Assembly: GCA_039000515.1 (NCBI GenBank)
Contig: JBCFYV010000999.1
Coordinates: 62,001 to 126,000, forward strand
DNA from: Timema cristinae
Lineage: Eukaryota > Arthropoda > Insecta > Phasmatodea > Timematidae
DNA: 64,000 nt
Reading direction: 5' to 3'
The notes beneath the pieces were generated by a model. The model was not told where the DNA came from. It made no database searches and saw only the letters and a list, made by a program, of their open reading frames with translations. Below are positions 25,101-37,100 of the stretch, one piece after another; within the stretch, counting starts at the first letter, position 1; each line of letters starts with the position of its first letter. Both the position numbers and the translations under genes were made by a program.

Positions 25101-28100
25101 GGCATACCTGCGACACTCAACTAAAATGTGGTGCACACTAAGGGGAGCATCGCAAAATTCACACATTGGAGGTGGATCCCCTCTTAGTAAAAATCCATGG
25201 GTTAGAAATGTATGCCCGACGCGGAGTCTCGTCACTATGACCTCCTCTCTCCTAGACTTTTGTATAGAAGAGGGCCACCGCGACACACCGTCCCTGATGG
25301 ACCACAGCTTGTTCTGAGCAGGGGTCGAGACCCACTGCTCATGCCAGGTGCGTAAGACTCCACGCCGAACATAACCCTTTAGGTCTAAAAACATGACACC
25401 CAGACTCGCCTCCGGAGGCAGGCGTGCTGCCTCCTTGGCTGCCTGGTCCGCCAGTTCATTTCCTGAAAGACCAGCGTGACCAGGAATCCAGCAAAAGGCG
25501 AGCCGGGTGCTTAATGAATCAATTTTTAAAATTTGCTCATGTATCATCTGCACGAGGGGATTCCAGGAATAAAGTGTGGACAATGACAACAGAGCACTCA
25601 TGGAATCTGTGCAGATGAGGACAGAACGGTGACTATTTCGGTATACAAAACACAAAGATTTAAAAATGGCATATAGTTCAGCTGTAAAAACACTGGTTTC
25701 TTTAGGTAAACCAAATTTAAAATTGGATCCTTCCACAATAAAAGCACATCCCACGGAGGCTCCAGATTTAGAGCCATCAGTGTAGATGCGCTCAAATCCG
25801 TGAAAGCGAGTGGAGAGGAGCTCATTAAAGGTCCTCTCATATACAAAGTTTGGGGTGGTCGCTTTAGGGAACTTGGCAAGATCAAAATGGTATTTCGGAG
25901 GGCGTATTTTCCAGGGAGAAACTCGACCTGGTGATATGGAGATAGCCTTTGGCAGCACTATCCCACACGTGTTGAAAACCGATAGCATCTGGATCCCAAC
26001 CAGCCTTGTACTACGCCATTTGGTTTCATACAAGACACGGTTAGGGGGATGAAAAACAGGGCGTTAGGCAACATGCTCTGGCATGCAGTGCAGTTTAGAC
26101 ACGTAAGATGCCAGAAGATAGGACCGCCGGTAAGAAGAGAGGGGCTCACCGGCATCGGCACAGATGCTGATGACTGGACTGGTGCGAAAAGCACCGGTAG
26201 CCAGTCTAATGCCAGCATGGTGGACACTATCTAGCATCTTTAACGCCGAAGGTCTAGCTGAATCATAAACAAAACTGCCATAGTCTAGTTTAGATCTTAC
26301 CAAAGCTCTATACAGGCGCATCAAGGTTTCCCTATCTGAACCCCAGGACCGACCGCTAACCACTTTGAGCAGGTTTAGTGCTTTTATAGACCTTGCTTTC
26401 AGGTCTTCGATGTGGGGGATCCAAGTTAATTTAAAATCAAATAAAAGTCCCAGAAACTTTACGGTTTCTGAGACTATGGAAGTGGACCGTCGTTTTGGCT
26501 GCAGAGAAGTGAAAGCCATTACGCAATGCCCACGACCAAAGATTGTTAACACTCAGTTGTATCTGTTCAGCCCTGTGGAGACTTAACGAACTGCAATAAA
26601 TTGCGCAGTCATCCACAAAGAGGCATAAACGAACAGGTGAGCGCACGTTGTCCACAATACTATTTATCGCGATAGCGAACAACGTACAGCTCAAAATACT
26701 ACCCTGAGGCACCCCATTTTCTTGAATAAAATCATCGGATAAGGTGTTATTCAACCTTACCCGGAAGTGTCTATCCGACATAAAATTAGATATAAAAGAA
26801 GGAAGGTTTCCTCGAAACCCCCAATTAAAAAGTGTTTTCAAAATGCCGTACCGCCAGGTGGTGTTGTACGCTTTCTCCAGATCGAAGAAGACAGCCAGAA
26901 GATGCTGCTTATGGATAAAAGCATCACGAATAGCTGTCTCTAGACAGACAAGGTGATCCAATGTAGATCGGTTCCGGCGAAAACCACATTGAATATTAGA
27001 TAGCAGATTGCGGGATTCTAAATACCATATAAATCGTTTATTAATTATTTTTTCCAATATTTTACATACACAACTGGTTAAAGCTATCGGTCGATAACTA
27101 GTTGGCTCTAATTTATCTTTGCCACATTTATATAACGGGATAACGATTGCTTGCCTCCATAGTGATGGGAACTGATGAGATTCCCAGACACTGTTGAAGA
27201 GGTCCAGCAGATATGCGTGTCCGGCATGGAGCAGCTGCCGCAACATTTCATAGTGGATATCATCTGGACCGGAAGTTGTGTTGCCCGCCTGGGAGAGGGC
27301 ATAGGTCAGTTCATCTTGCGTAAAAGGGGAGTTATAATCCTCCCCTTGACTTGGACCAAAATCAATAGTACGGCGCTCGATGCTCCGCTTATGCACCGCA
27401 AACTCGTTAGAGTAGCTCGCAGTGCTAGAAATAGCGGCGAACATCGAGCCCAATACATTGGCAACCTCCATAGGGGAGGAGACAAGTGAACCGTTAGACA
27501 TGAGTGCGGGTATATTATAAATGGTATTTTTGCTACTACATACTTTACGAATGTGATCCCAAACCTTGGTTGTGGGAGTGGAAATAGTAAGGGTAGAAAT
27601 AAACTGTCTCCAAGACTCTCTTCTGCTTTCTCGAATAATACGGCGAGCTCTAGCACGTAGAATCCGGAATGACTCCAGATTCTCCGAAGTAGGACGTCGT
27701 TTAAAGATACGTAAGGCTCTTCGACGGTTAGAAATAGCAAGCCGGCACTCCTCGTTCCACCAGGGAACAGGACAGTGGCGCGGGTTTGGCGAGGATTTAG
27801 GGATGGATGCCCTCGCTCCGCGATGACCGTCGAAGTAAATTGCCCAGCCTTAACATCGACGTCAGGAGAATGGGGTTCGTCGAATACGGCGAGCTCGCGG
27901 AATTTATCCCAGTTAGCACGTTTAAGAACCCATTGGGGTAACCGCGCTGTACTGGGAGGATCTTGAATTTGTGAAAGCAGAATGGGAAAGTGATCGCTGC
28001 CACATAGGTCCGAGTGAACCTCCCAAAGGAAGTGTGCAGCAATCCCGGGGCTACATAGAGCTAGGTCGATGGCAGAGGATACACCGTTAAAGGTGGGGAA

Positions 28101-31100
28101 GTGTGTCTGGGTCCCGGTGTTCATTAACACCAGGTTACCCGAGACAAGAATATCCTCTACCATCCTCCCGCGGGTGTCTGTAAAATTAGACCCCCACACC
28201 AGGTTATGCGCGTTAAAATCCTCCAAGATGATATAGGGGGCGGGAAGTTGTATAAAGAGGGCCTCTAGAGTCCTCTTGGAAACACGTTCACCCGGTGGGA
28301 GGTAGATGCAGCATACGGTTACCTCCATAGGAAGGGAGACTCTGACAGCAATCACTTGGAGATCAAATATAATATTTATAAACTTAAGATATATGATGAT
28401 ACGTGCAAATATAGCCACACCTCCGCTAGCCCGATCAAAGAGTGGCTTGTCGGTACGATATACATCGTACCCACGAAGCATCAGGTTGTCAGTTGGGCGG
28501 AAGTGGGTCTCCTGCAAACACAAGATGGGAGGATGCAGGGAGGAAATTAGTAGTTTAATTTCCTCTACACGAGCATAGAAACCCCTACAATTCCATTGTA
28601 GTAGCGACATTACTTATTAATATATAATTTAATTAATTATCCTCGCAATCCATAACACTATCTTTTAAAAATAAAAATTTATTGAAGACTTTTTAGGTCC
28701 TCTTGCTTTTCCCAATCTCTCTTGGACCTCCCGCTTCAGGAGAGGCTTTGGTTTGTCCTGTAGAAACTGGGTCGGGGGATCCTTATGCGAAGGCTTTGTT
28801 AAAGCCTTCGACGCTTTTTTTAAAATAATTTTTTCGGTGGTCCCTCGCTGGTCCTTACTCAAGGCACCAGTGTGACTCGCCTTTGCGACCTCACCTGTAC
28901 CACCACTCATCCCGACCTCCGGAGTTCCTGAGGCGGGGTTGAGCGGCTCGACAACAGTCGCACATGGTTTAGGACCCCGAGGAGCGCTCGGGGGTGTTCC
29001 TCGAGTGGGGCTCGGTGGGGTTCCTCGAGGAGGGTTCGGGGGGGTGGGGGGATCCACGAGGAGGGTTCGGGGGGTTCCCCTAGGAGGGCTCGGGGGTGTT
29101 CCCCGAGGAGGCCTCCTCGGGGGTAAAGGTGGTGGAGGCGACTTCGGCGGGGGTGTCGCCCCTTGTACTAATTTTGGCACCACCATAGATGGTGCTGGTT
29201 CTCTTCGAGTGTCTCGAGTAGAGACGAGTGGCACAGGTCGTGTAGGCGTATTAGCAATATTAACTGCGCAATGGCAGTTGGGGCAATTTATGTTCTGGCT
29301 TACAATTTGGCTATAAGAATTCTGAAATACCGGAGCTTGACTGGATACATATTCCTTGCGGGCCTGGGCATAAGGGATCTTCTTTTCACATTGGATCTCC
29401 AGGACTTTTTTCTCCACCTTCCATTTCGGACAGGTCCGAGACCGAGCAGAATGCGGACCCTTGCAGTTGATGCAGAACTTAGGAGACTCACACGGTGTAT
29501 CGTGAGCCTCCTGTCCGCAATCCGCACAGGTTGGCCTTCCACTGCATCTCAGCCTCGTATGCCCAAATTCCTGGCACTGAAAGAAGCGCCGAGGGTTGGG
29601 AACGTATGGCCTGACTCTGAGCACATGGAAGCCTGCTCGAACCTCCTTTGAGAGGATGGGAGTCACAAAGGTGAGGATGTATGTATCCGTCTTTTTCTCT
29701 TGTCCGTTCTTTTTGGTAATGATACGGTAGACCTCGGTGACATGCTAAGGGGAAAGCTCCTCACAGATATCCTCAATGCTTACGCAGTCGAGGTCATAAC
29801 AAGTGACCACTCCCTTGCAAACATTGAGGAACCTGTGGGGCTCCACCTTCACCGGTATATTAGACGTATTACTTAACGGTATTTCGGAGATCGCCATAAT
29901 ATTTGAGGATTGTGTGTCGGTCATAGTCTGAATCATAATGGTGCCATCACGCAGTTTCCTTATTAAAACGTTAGATTTTGCTGCTCCATTTATCACTCTT
30001 TCGAGGATAAATGGGCTGACACGTTTCAGATCTTCACTTTCATCCACTCGAGACATCACCAGGAAGCGGGGCTGGGGCCTCACCACTTTCTGGCTTTTTA
30101 TCAAAACAGGGCTGGACGGCCTTACCCGTTTCCGCCTCTTATCAATATTACGGCCCTGTGAGGGGCCGGGCAGTGAGGTGCCAGCAGAAATTGGCAGTAC
30201 GGTTCCAGCGGTGACAATGTTATCTGCCATGCCGTATTTGGGGACAACCTACACAGTACTCGGATCGTAGACCCAGGGTGACCCAAGTTGGTACTACCGC
30301 ATATGGCCCTGTTAACTGTCCCGACGAGAGGCTCTATACGACGCTAGACATGACAACCTTCGCATAGAGCATCGCCGAGAGAGAGGTCGTCGCAGCATGT
30401 GGGTGTAGGAAAGTGCCAATTTTACGTCCGGACCCTCATGAACGCAACCAATCTTTTCCCAAAGTAGGGTACCCGGTTTTTGTCATCCCTAAGGCCCTTC
30501 TACTAAGGTATTGCAACCGGCACACTTTCATTCAGGAGCTCAAAGCAGTGGTATCCAATAATAAACAGAGAAGAGCCGGGTTAATAGCCAAGGTCGTCAA
30601 CGGAAAGGCCAAAGACTTCCGTGCAGGATGAACGGCAGGGGGAAGGGAAGAAAAAGGGAAGGATAGATAAAGCGAAGGGGGAAGAGTGAAAAAAAAGGGG
30701 GAAAGTGAAGGAAGAAGAAAATGATGTGAAAGGAAAGATATAGGATAGGTTTGTCCTGCACGAGGTACGTCCTGCACAGAAGCCTCCCCTTTTGGTCACC
30801 TCTTACGACAAGCAGGAGTTACTGCGGGACTATTCTAACCCCGTCCCGCAGGGGGAAGGCCCTAAATAGAATGAAAGTGAAAAAAAAAGTGGAAATACCA
30901 AAAATACAGTTTTGAGTTTAAATGTGGGGGTATCTATTTTATTTTAGAAGAATATATTACTTGATTTAAAAAACATTTTAACCAATCTTAATCATTGTAT
31001 ATGTACTGCATAGACTAAGTAGCTCACACAAATCGTTAATAATAATTTACAATAATGAAATTAACATGTGATTTTCCTCGCTCATTCAGGTGCATTTCCT

Positions 31101-34100
31101 CTAATAAACTGCCATCCTCATCCCTGGCATATTGTAATATATATATATATATACATATGTATAAAAAACAAGATAGTCAAATCTCAATTTAGGGGGTAAC
31201 AGATGGCTGCTAAACTTCGTTATATCAATTTCCTCAGTAGATCTGCAAACCCAACGAAAACTACCAAATACATTTTAAGTACTTGATTAATAAACAATTC
31301 AACACAATCATACATAAATTTATCATAATAACTATTATTGAAAAATCAACTCAGTAAAATACACTTGAACAACTTTTTACCACAAACACAATTATTAGGC
31401 CTAAGGCCCAAGATACAAATTTCGAACTAACTCATTAAAGCTTGTTTTAAAATATTTCAAGTTTTTGAAAAAAATCACTCATCAGTAAACTAGCCCACAA
31501 CGATTTTTTTTTTACCAAAACAACAGATATATGTTGTTATTTGGAAGGTCAATTAGTCCATATATATTTATTTACTCAAACTCGGATACGATACCAGTAT
31601 CGATATCAGATATTTCATCTTGTCTTATTATTGCCTTTAATTTTCTATCGCTAAATGAAAGTATCGATACTGGGAAATATATATGTACTTCTCGTTCATT
31701 TATTTTCATACTCAAATATTGATATTTTGTCAGTAACTGTGTCCTGAGCTGGAGGGAAATATCTGAGAAAATAGAACTATGACCTTGAAGAAAAGGGTGG
31801 TAGAAGTGGGCTAGTCCATTTCAGAGGGGGTGGAAGAGGTAAAGTAGCTATGCGTGGACAAAAACCCATTAAGTCATTTTTACAACCACTCTAATTTTAC
31901 GACAGACTAGCTGGCTGAAGGCAATATCTTCATAAACTTTTCACTTTACAGTATACTCAATTTTTTTAAATCCTGGCCACGGCAGCAACTAGGTAAATTC
32001 ACCTTCGCTAAATTGGTAGTTGACTGTAATAAAAATGTTAAAACCCATAAAGACCTTGGCAATTTCTAAAAAATTAAAAATAGCCAAAATGGCAAGGTAG
32101 GGTACAGTCTTAAAACATCACGCTATAAAAACAATATCTTTCAACAGGAGTAATCTTTTTAAACAACAGACAAATAACACATCAAAATATAAAGAATGAA
32201 CTCATTCAACCGGCAGCATGAAGTTGGAGGTTGGGGGTGGAGGAAACGAGACGTTTGTGGGATTGGTGGGCGTGAGTGGAGGAAGCCGAAAAGGTGCAGC
32301 ATTTTCCAAACAAGTCGTCTAGATTGCACTTAGGACTTGTATCAAGCTGATGTGGTGCTAGTAAGCATAATCATCATAAATGAAACGTGTTCCAATCAAA
32401 CTGCTCAGTTCTCCAGTCACAAATTTTAGCCCATATTGTTCCTACTATTTTAAGCTTGCAAGCCCAAATTCACTAACAAATTCCAGTAAATTCTAGCTTT
32501 TTTTGTGTGAAATTCCCTGTTTTCCCCCTTTTTTTTCCAAACACAAACAAATTCCCTGTATTTTCCCAATTTTCCAGGTGCATGGCAACTCTGATTGTAG
32601 GAATTGCTATTAGATAAACCATGGAAAAAAAACAACAAACTAATAGTAAATAGTTTCAACATGACTCACCTTCGATAGCAGAACGACCTTGCTTGCCTGA
32701 CTGTTGCAGCTTGCTGTTGACCTCTGCCACAGGTTTCTTCAGTGAGAGCAAGAAGTCAAGGTCATCCTCCTCCTCACTTGCTTTCACTACCACTTCAATA
32801 CCTTTCATCACTTCCTCTTTGTGAACCTTATCATTCTTTCTAGCCTTTTTCACATCTTGCTTGATCTTCTTTTCCTCTATCTTCCTGTCTTCAATACACT
32901 TTTCTTTTAGTTTTGCATCATTATTTTTTGAACTCACTAAAAGTTTTTCATTTTCAATAATAGCCTTCTTCTCTTCAAGTTTAATTTTTGGTTCTTTCTC
33001 CTCAAAAGTTTCAACCTTTTCAGATTTTCCTACCTTTCTATGTCCCTTTTTTTGCCTACTCGGACGTTGGTCCAATAAAACAGGTGCTTGTTCTATAGGC
33101 TTGTCCACAACTTCCGGTTTTGATTCTTCTGCTACCATATCTGACAAATACTTTGCAGGCGCATCTTCTTCAGACAAATCTATTTCGATACTACCATTAA
33201 TTTCTTCTGCACTCCTTTCTTCTGTTTTGTATGTATTGGTGGTGATTTTGTTAGATTCTATTCTATGGGAAGTTAATTTAGTTGCATTTATTTTATCTTG
33301 AGCAATGTTATTCTGAACTTTTTCAGTCAAGGAAACATTGTCTTTAGGAGCTTGAGAAGTAGTTTGTCCCAGTATGGTATCACTCAATGTAGGTTTGGTA
33401 AGTTTGTTGTGTATTACAACATTTTCACTAATTGAGTCACGGTTCAGAGAGTTCAAGTTAATGCTAGGAACTGAAATGGTTACACTCTCACCTGTCTGAC
33501 TTACAATCTTCGGTTCAAAAGAAAATGAAACTAAACTCTTATTTTCTAGCTGTACATCCTCATCAAAGTTCTCATACATGGACAGATCTGTGTTATGGTT
33601 ATTTTCTTTGTAGCTTAGTATATTAATTAACTTAGTGGTTACAGGCTTGTCATTGACACTTTGGCTGGATTTTTTTGTTGTACTGGCAGCATTGTATCGA
33701 ACCGCACTTTGTTTCACAAAATACTCCATTTTTTCTAACTCTTCATCCTAAAACATTACAATGTAGTTAAAAGGATGACAACAAAATATTCTAATAATAC
33801 AGTAGCACAATTTAGGTTTAGAAAATATAATTTTAAGACACTTACTAAGCCTATTATTAAAAGAGTTACATATTATTTTTTATAATTCTTTAAATAATTT
33901 AATTCTAACTTAATAAACTTATTTAATGTAAAATATATTATTACATAAGAAAGCCTCATCCTAGGGAGATCATTAATTTATGTGACAGCAACATTGAACT
34001 TACCTAAATCTTCATGCTTTCATACTAAAGGAATACAAAAAAACTTGTAGCTCACCAAATTTTTAACTTAAGACTCTCACCCCATTCAGTGGACATGTGG

Positions 34101-37100
34101 TCTAACACACTAGTCTTGCAGTTGGCTGGACTGCCAATGACGGGGAGATCAAGGTTAAAAGCTCGGTCGGGTGTACTAAGGGCAGTTTTACCAAAACAGT
34201 TTTCCACTCTTCCTCTACACAAATGGGGGTACACTTCATCTAAATATAACCTTACTAATCCCTAAAAGATTAGCGTAATTATTACATAGGCGTACAATCC
34301 AAACAGGTAGCAAGACGCAGTGCTACCAAAAAAAAACAACTAAAGACTCCCAGAGAAAGCTAGACAAAGTATGAATAAATATTCGTCTAAATTTCCTAAT
34401 AGGGATGGAACACTCAAATCCTTAAGGATAGACTCAAATCCTTTTAAAACAACATATTCAATCTTTCAAGTGAAGATAGTTTTAGAGCTCTAATATTGCT
34501 TATTGGTGTTCATAACCAATTATAATTATAGGATGAACCTAACAACTATAACCCAGACCAGTAATTTAACACTTAACTGAATGCATGAATGTTATAATGA
34601 ATGGATTATAAGAAAGAATGTTAACATTTAGCTACTATATATATTTTCTATAAATCTATTATACTTTTATTTCCTCCTACGTTCATAATTTTTTACAAGA
34701 TTCGGATTCGAGACTTAGCTTTGAAGGTAAACTGGTGATTCGGATTCTATATTCAAATTTGTAAAATGGTGAATTCAATCCAACTCTTTAATTCTTAGCC
34801 AAACTTCATAAGCTATACTAACCAAAGTGTAAATTAACTAAAGGCCCAAACAAAACCTATATTACCCTTATGGAAGTGACAAAACTTTAATCACAAAATG
34901 AATATTCTGGTTTCAGCTCAACATGAATACTAAAACAATTAATATGTACCTAAATATATTTGTTTTACTTGTTTGGGTCGTACAAATATATTAATTATGT
35001 TAATATGGTAAGGCTGAGAAAGGTAGGTTGGACGTTGATGTCTTCAATGAGAACAATAATATTTGCACGACAGTTCACATAAAACCTACAAACCACCAAC
35101 AATACCTCCACTACCACAGCAGCCACCCTTCTTACACTAAGTTTCTCCCCTACAGTCTGGCCATACACATATGTTCACACAGTGCTGACCTCACTCAGTA
35201 CTGCAATAAACTTTCTTCAGCATTTCAAGAAAGAGGGTACCCTTAAACTCTCATTGATACTCAAATCTTCGGAGCCATCTCAAATTATTCGACAAATCAC
35301 AGAAAAACTTCTGATATATGTTTCATTACCAAACTCCATACAGGACTGCAAACAATCGACACGATCCTCAAGAATGGCTACAATTTTCTAACTCCCTCCA
35401 CTCACGACTCAAAACCTTCTCAGCTCTCCCACAAGAATCTCTCTCAAACGGCCATCTAATCTCACAAACCTCTTGTACATCCAAAATTGCCTGACCCCAA
35501 CAAAATGTTCGCCTCAATCAACACAGCAAAACAACGCTGCAACGCCTGCAAGATCCACCCATCCAACAAGACCTTCAATAATAAGAACATGAAGAAGCAA
35601 TACCCCATCCAAGGCCATTGTGACTGCAACATAACCAACTTAATCTACCAACTTCAATGTAATTTTAGTGAGGCTGAATACATTGGACTCATAACAGGAC
35701 CTCTGAGAATACGCACGAACAATCATCGTTTTGATAACAACCATAAAAATCTAGATAAGACAGTTACTTTCCATGCTAACACTCACAAGGACTTAGAATC
35801 CTGCTACACCACCAGAGAATTCCCGACAGCCACTTGCAATAACTCTCAACTTAGGCAATGGGAACTTGCACATTAATGGGTAAACAAATCCAGACTACCC
35901 CCTGGTTTAAATCTGAGATTAAGAAAATTCTTACAATTATTTCATTTATTATGTCTTTCAAAAATCTTTTTATTCATTTTTATTTTTTATTAATTATTTC
36001 AAGAATAGTCCCTATTAGTTTTAAAGTTATTTTAATCATTCATTCTCAGCAACCTATTTTTCTTTTCAAACCATATTTAGTTTCCTCGATTTGGCAACAC
36101 TGCAAGTTTTCAGGTAAATATTTCAAATCATTCTAGAAGCATGTAGTTCTATAGCCTGTTTTTCTTTGTATTTTTTCAATGTGTATCTTCTATTGATAAA
36201 GGAATCTCTCCAAAAATTCAAACTATGTGTGATGTGTAATTTAGTTAAATAGTTTGAGAAGATAAGAAATTAAGAGAAAAGTGTTTTTTTTTTATCTAGG
36301 CCTAACCTTACTAACCTTTCAGGTTGGCTTCCTTGACTACCAATTATTTTACATTATTGTAGTCTGTTATCTACAATGTCTTTCCAAGACATTAGGCACC
36401 AATTCATTTTATTAAAACATTTTCCAAGTAATATTTGCGAATAAGATAATAAAAATAACAAGAATAAAATATTTTTTCAGCCTAACCCAATTAACAAAAA
36501 ATTTAGTTAATAGATTTTAAAACTCAAGAATATACTGAATCTAGATCCAATCAAAAAGAGTTTTTCTTTATTTGGCACAGCGTCTTAATACCCGTTCGGG
36601 TTATACGCTTAAGTACTACTTACGCTAATGGGCTATGAAATAGGAAGGTTGAATTTAGAGGAAGTGAACCCACATTTGTGTGGAGGGAGAGTGGAAAACC
36701 CAGTTCACCTGACCGAGATTTGAATATTCATCTCCCCATCCTCGGCAGTCTAGCATGTTAACCAAATATGCCACCGAGGTGGGTTCAAAAAGAGTTAAAT
36801 GAGTACAAAATGTTTAAATGATCAGTGCTTACAGAAAAGAGATTCTTGGGAAGGTCCAGTTTCTGATAGAAGGGGATACATGCCAACCCTTGTGATATCG
36901 TATCCAAGTCAAGGGCGAAGTACTCGCTATACAAGGATGCTGGGTTCACATCCCAGGAGCGTTCAGACTTGAACTTGAAATGACCACCAGCTAAACAGAA
37001 AAAGTAAAGTTTCATGTACAACATATGTAGAGATGGATCCGGCTGGTTCATTTATACCTTGGCTCGACCAGCTTTTTATTAAACAACTTGAAATGCAACA

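Larger units (their letters stand above)
14749..26025. repeat. Right arm of the 11.3-kb inverted repeat
   Basis: Reverse complement of 1-11277. This arm is continuous with the rest of the Aven gene and with the whole I-group LINE, so it is the copy in normal gene context. Homology is lost at 14749 only because the left arm meets the assembly gap there; the MITE that spans the boundary continues to 14646. Confidence 0.97.
24591..30856 (-). mobile_element. Full-length I-group LINE in Aven intron 5
   Basis: 6,266 bp from a G-rich 5' end (CCCCCTGCGGGACGGGG on the minus strand) to a 3' end reading CCTCTAAACACC followed by AAT units. It is bounded by a perfect 12-bp target duplication, AGGCCCTAAATA, at 24579-24590 and 30857-30868. 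Order: 5'UTR of about 630 bp, ORF1 (gag-like, CCHC knuckles), 54-bp spacer, ORF2 (AP endonuclease, RT, RNase H, CCHC), 3'UTR of about 390 bp with a stem-loop. ORF2 with RNase H places it in the I/R1 assemblage rather than jockey. It lies in the same transcriptional orientation as Aven. Confidence 0.95.

Noticed and set aside
28939..29316. Glycine-rich 125-codon plus-strand frame
   Set aside because: Antisense shadow of the proline-rich repeat region in LINE ORF1.
32861..33301. 146-codon serine/phenylalanine-rich plus-strand frame
   Set aside because: Antisense shadow of the Lys/Glu-rich Aven exon 5.
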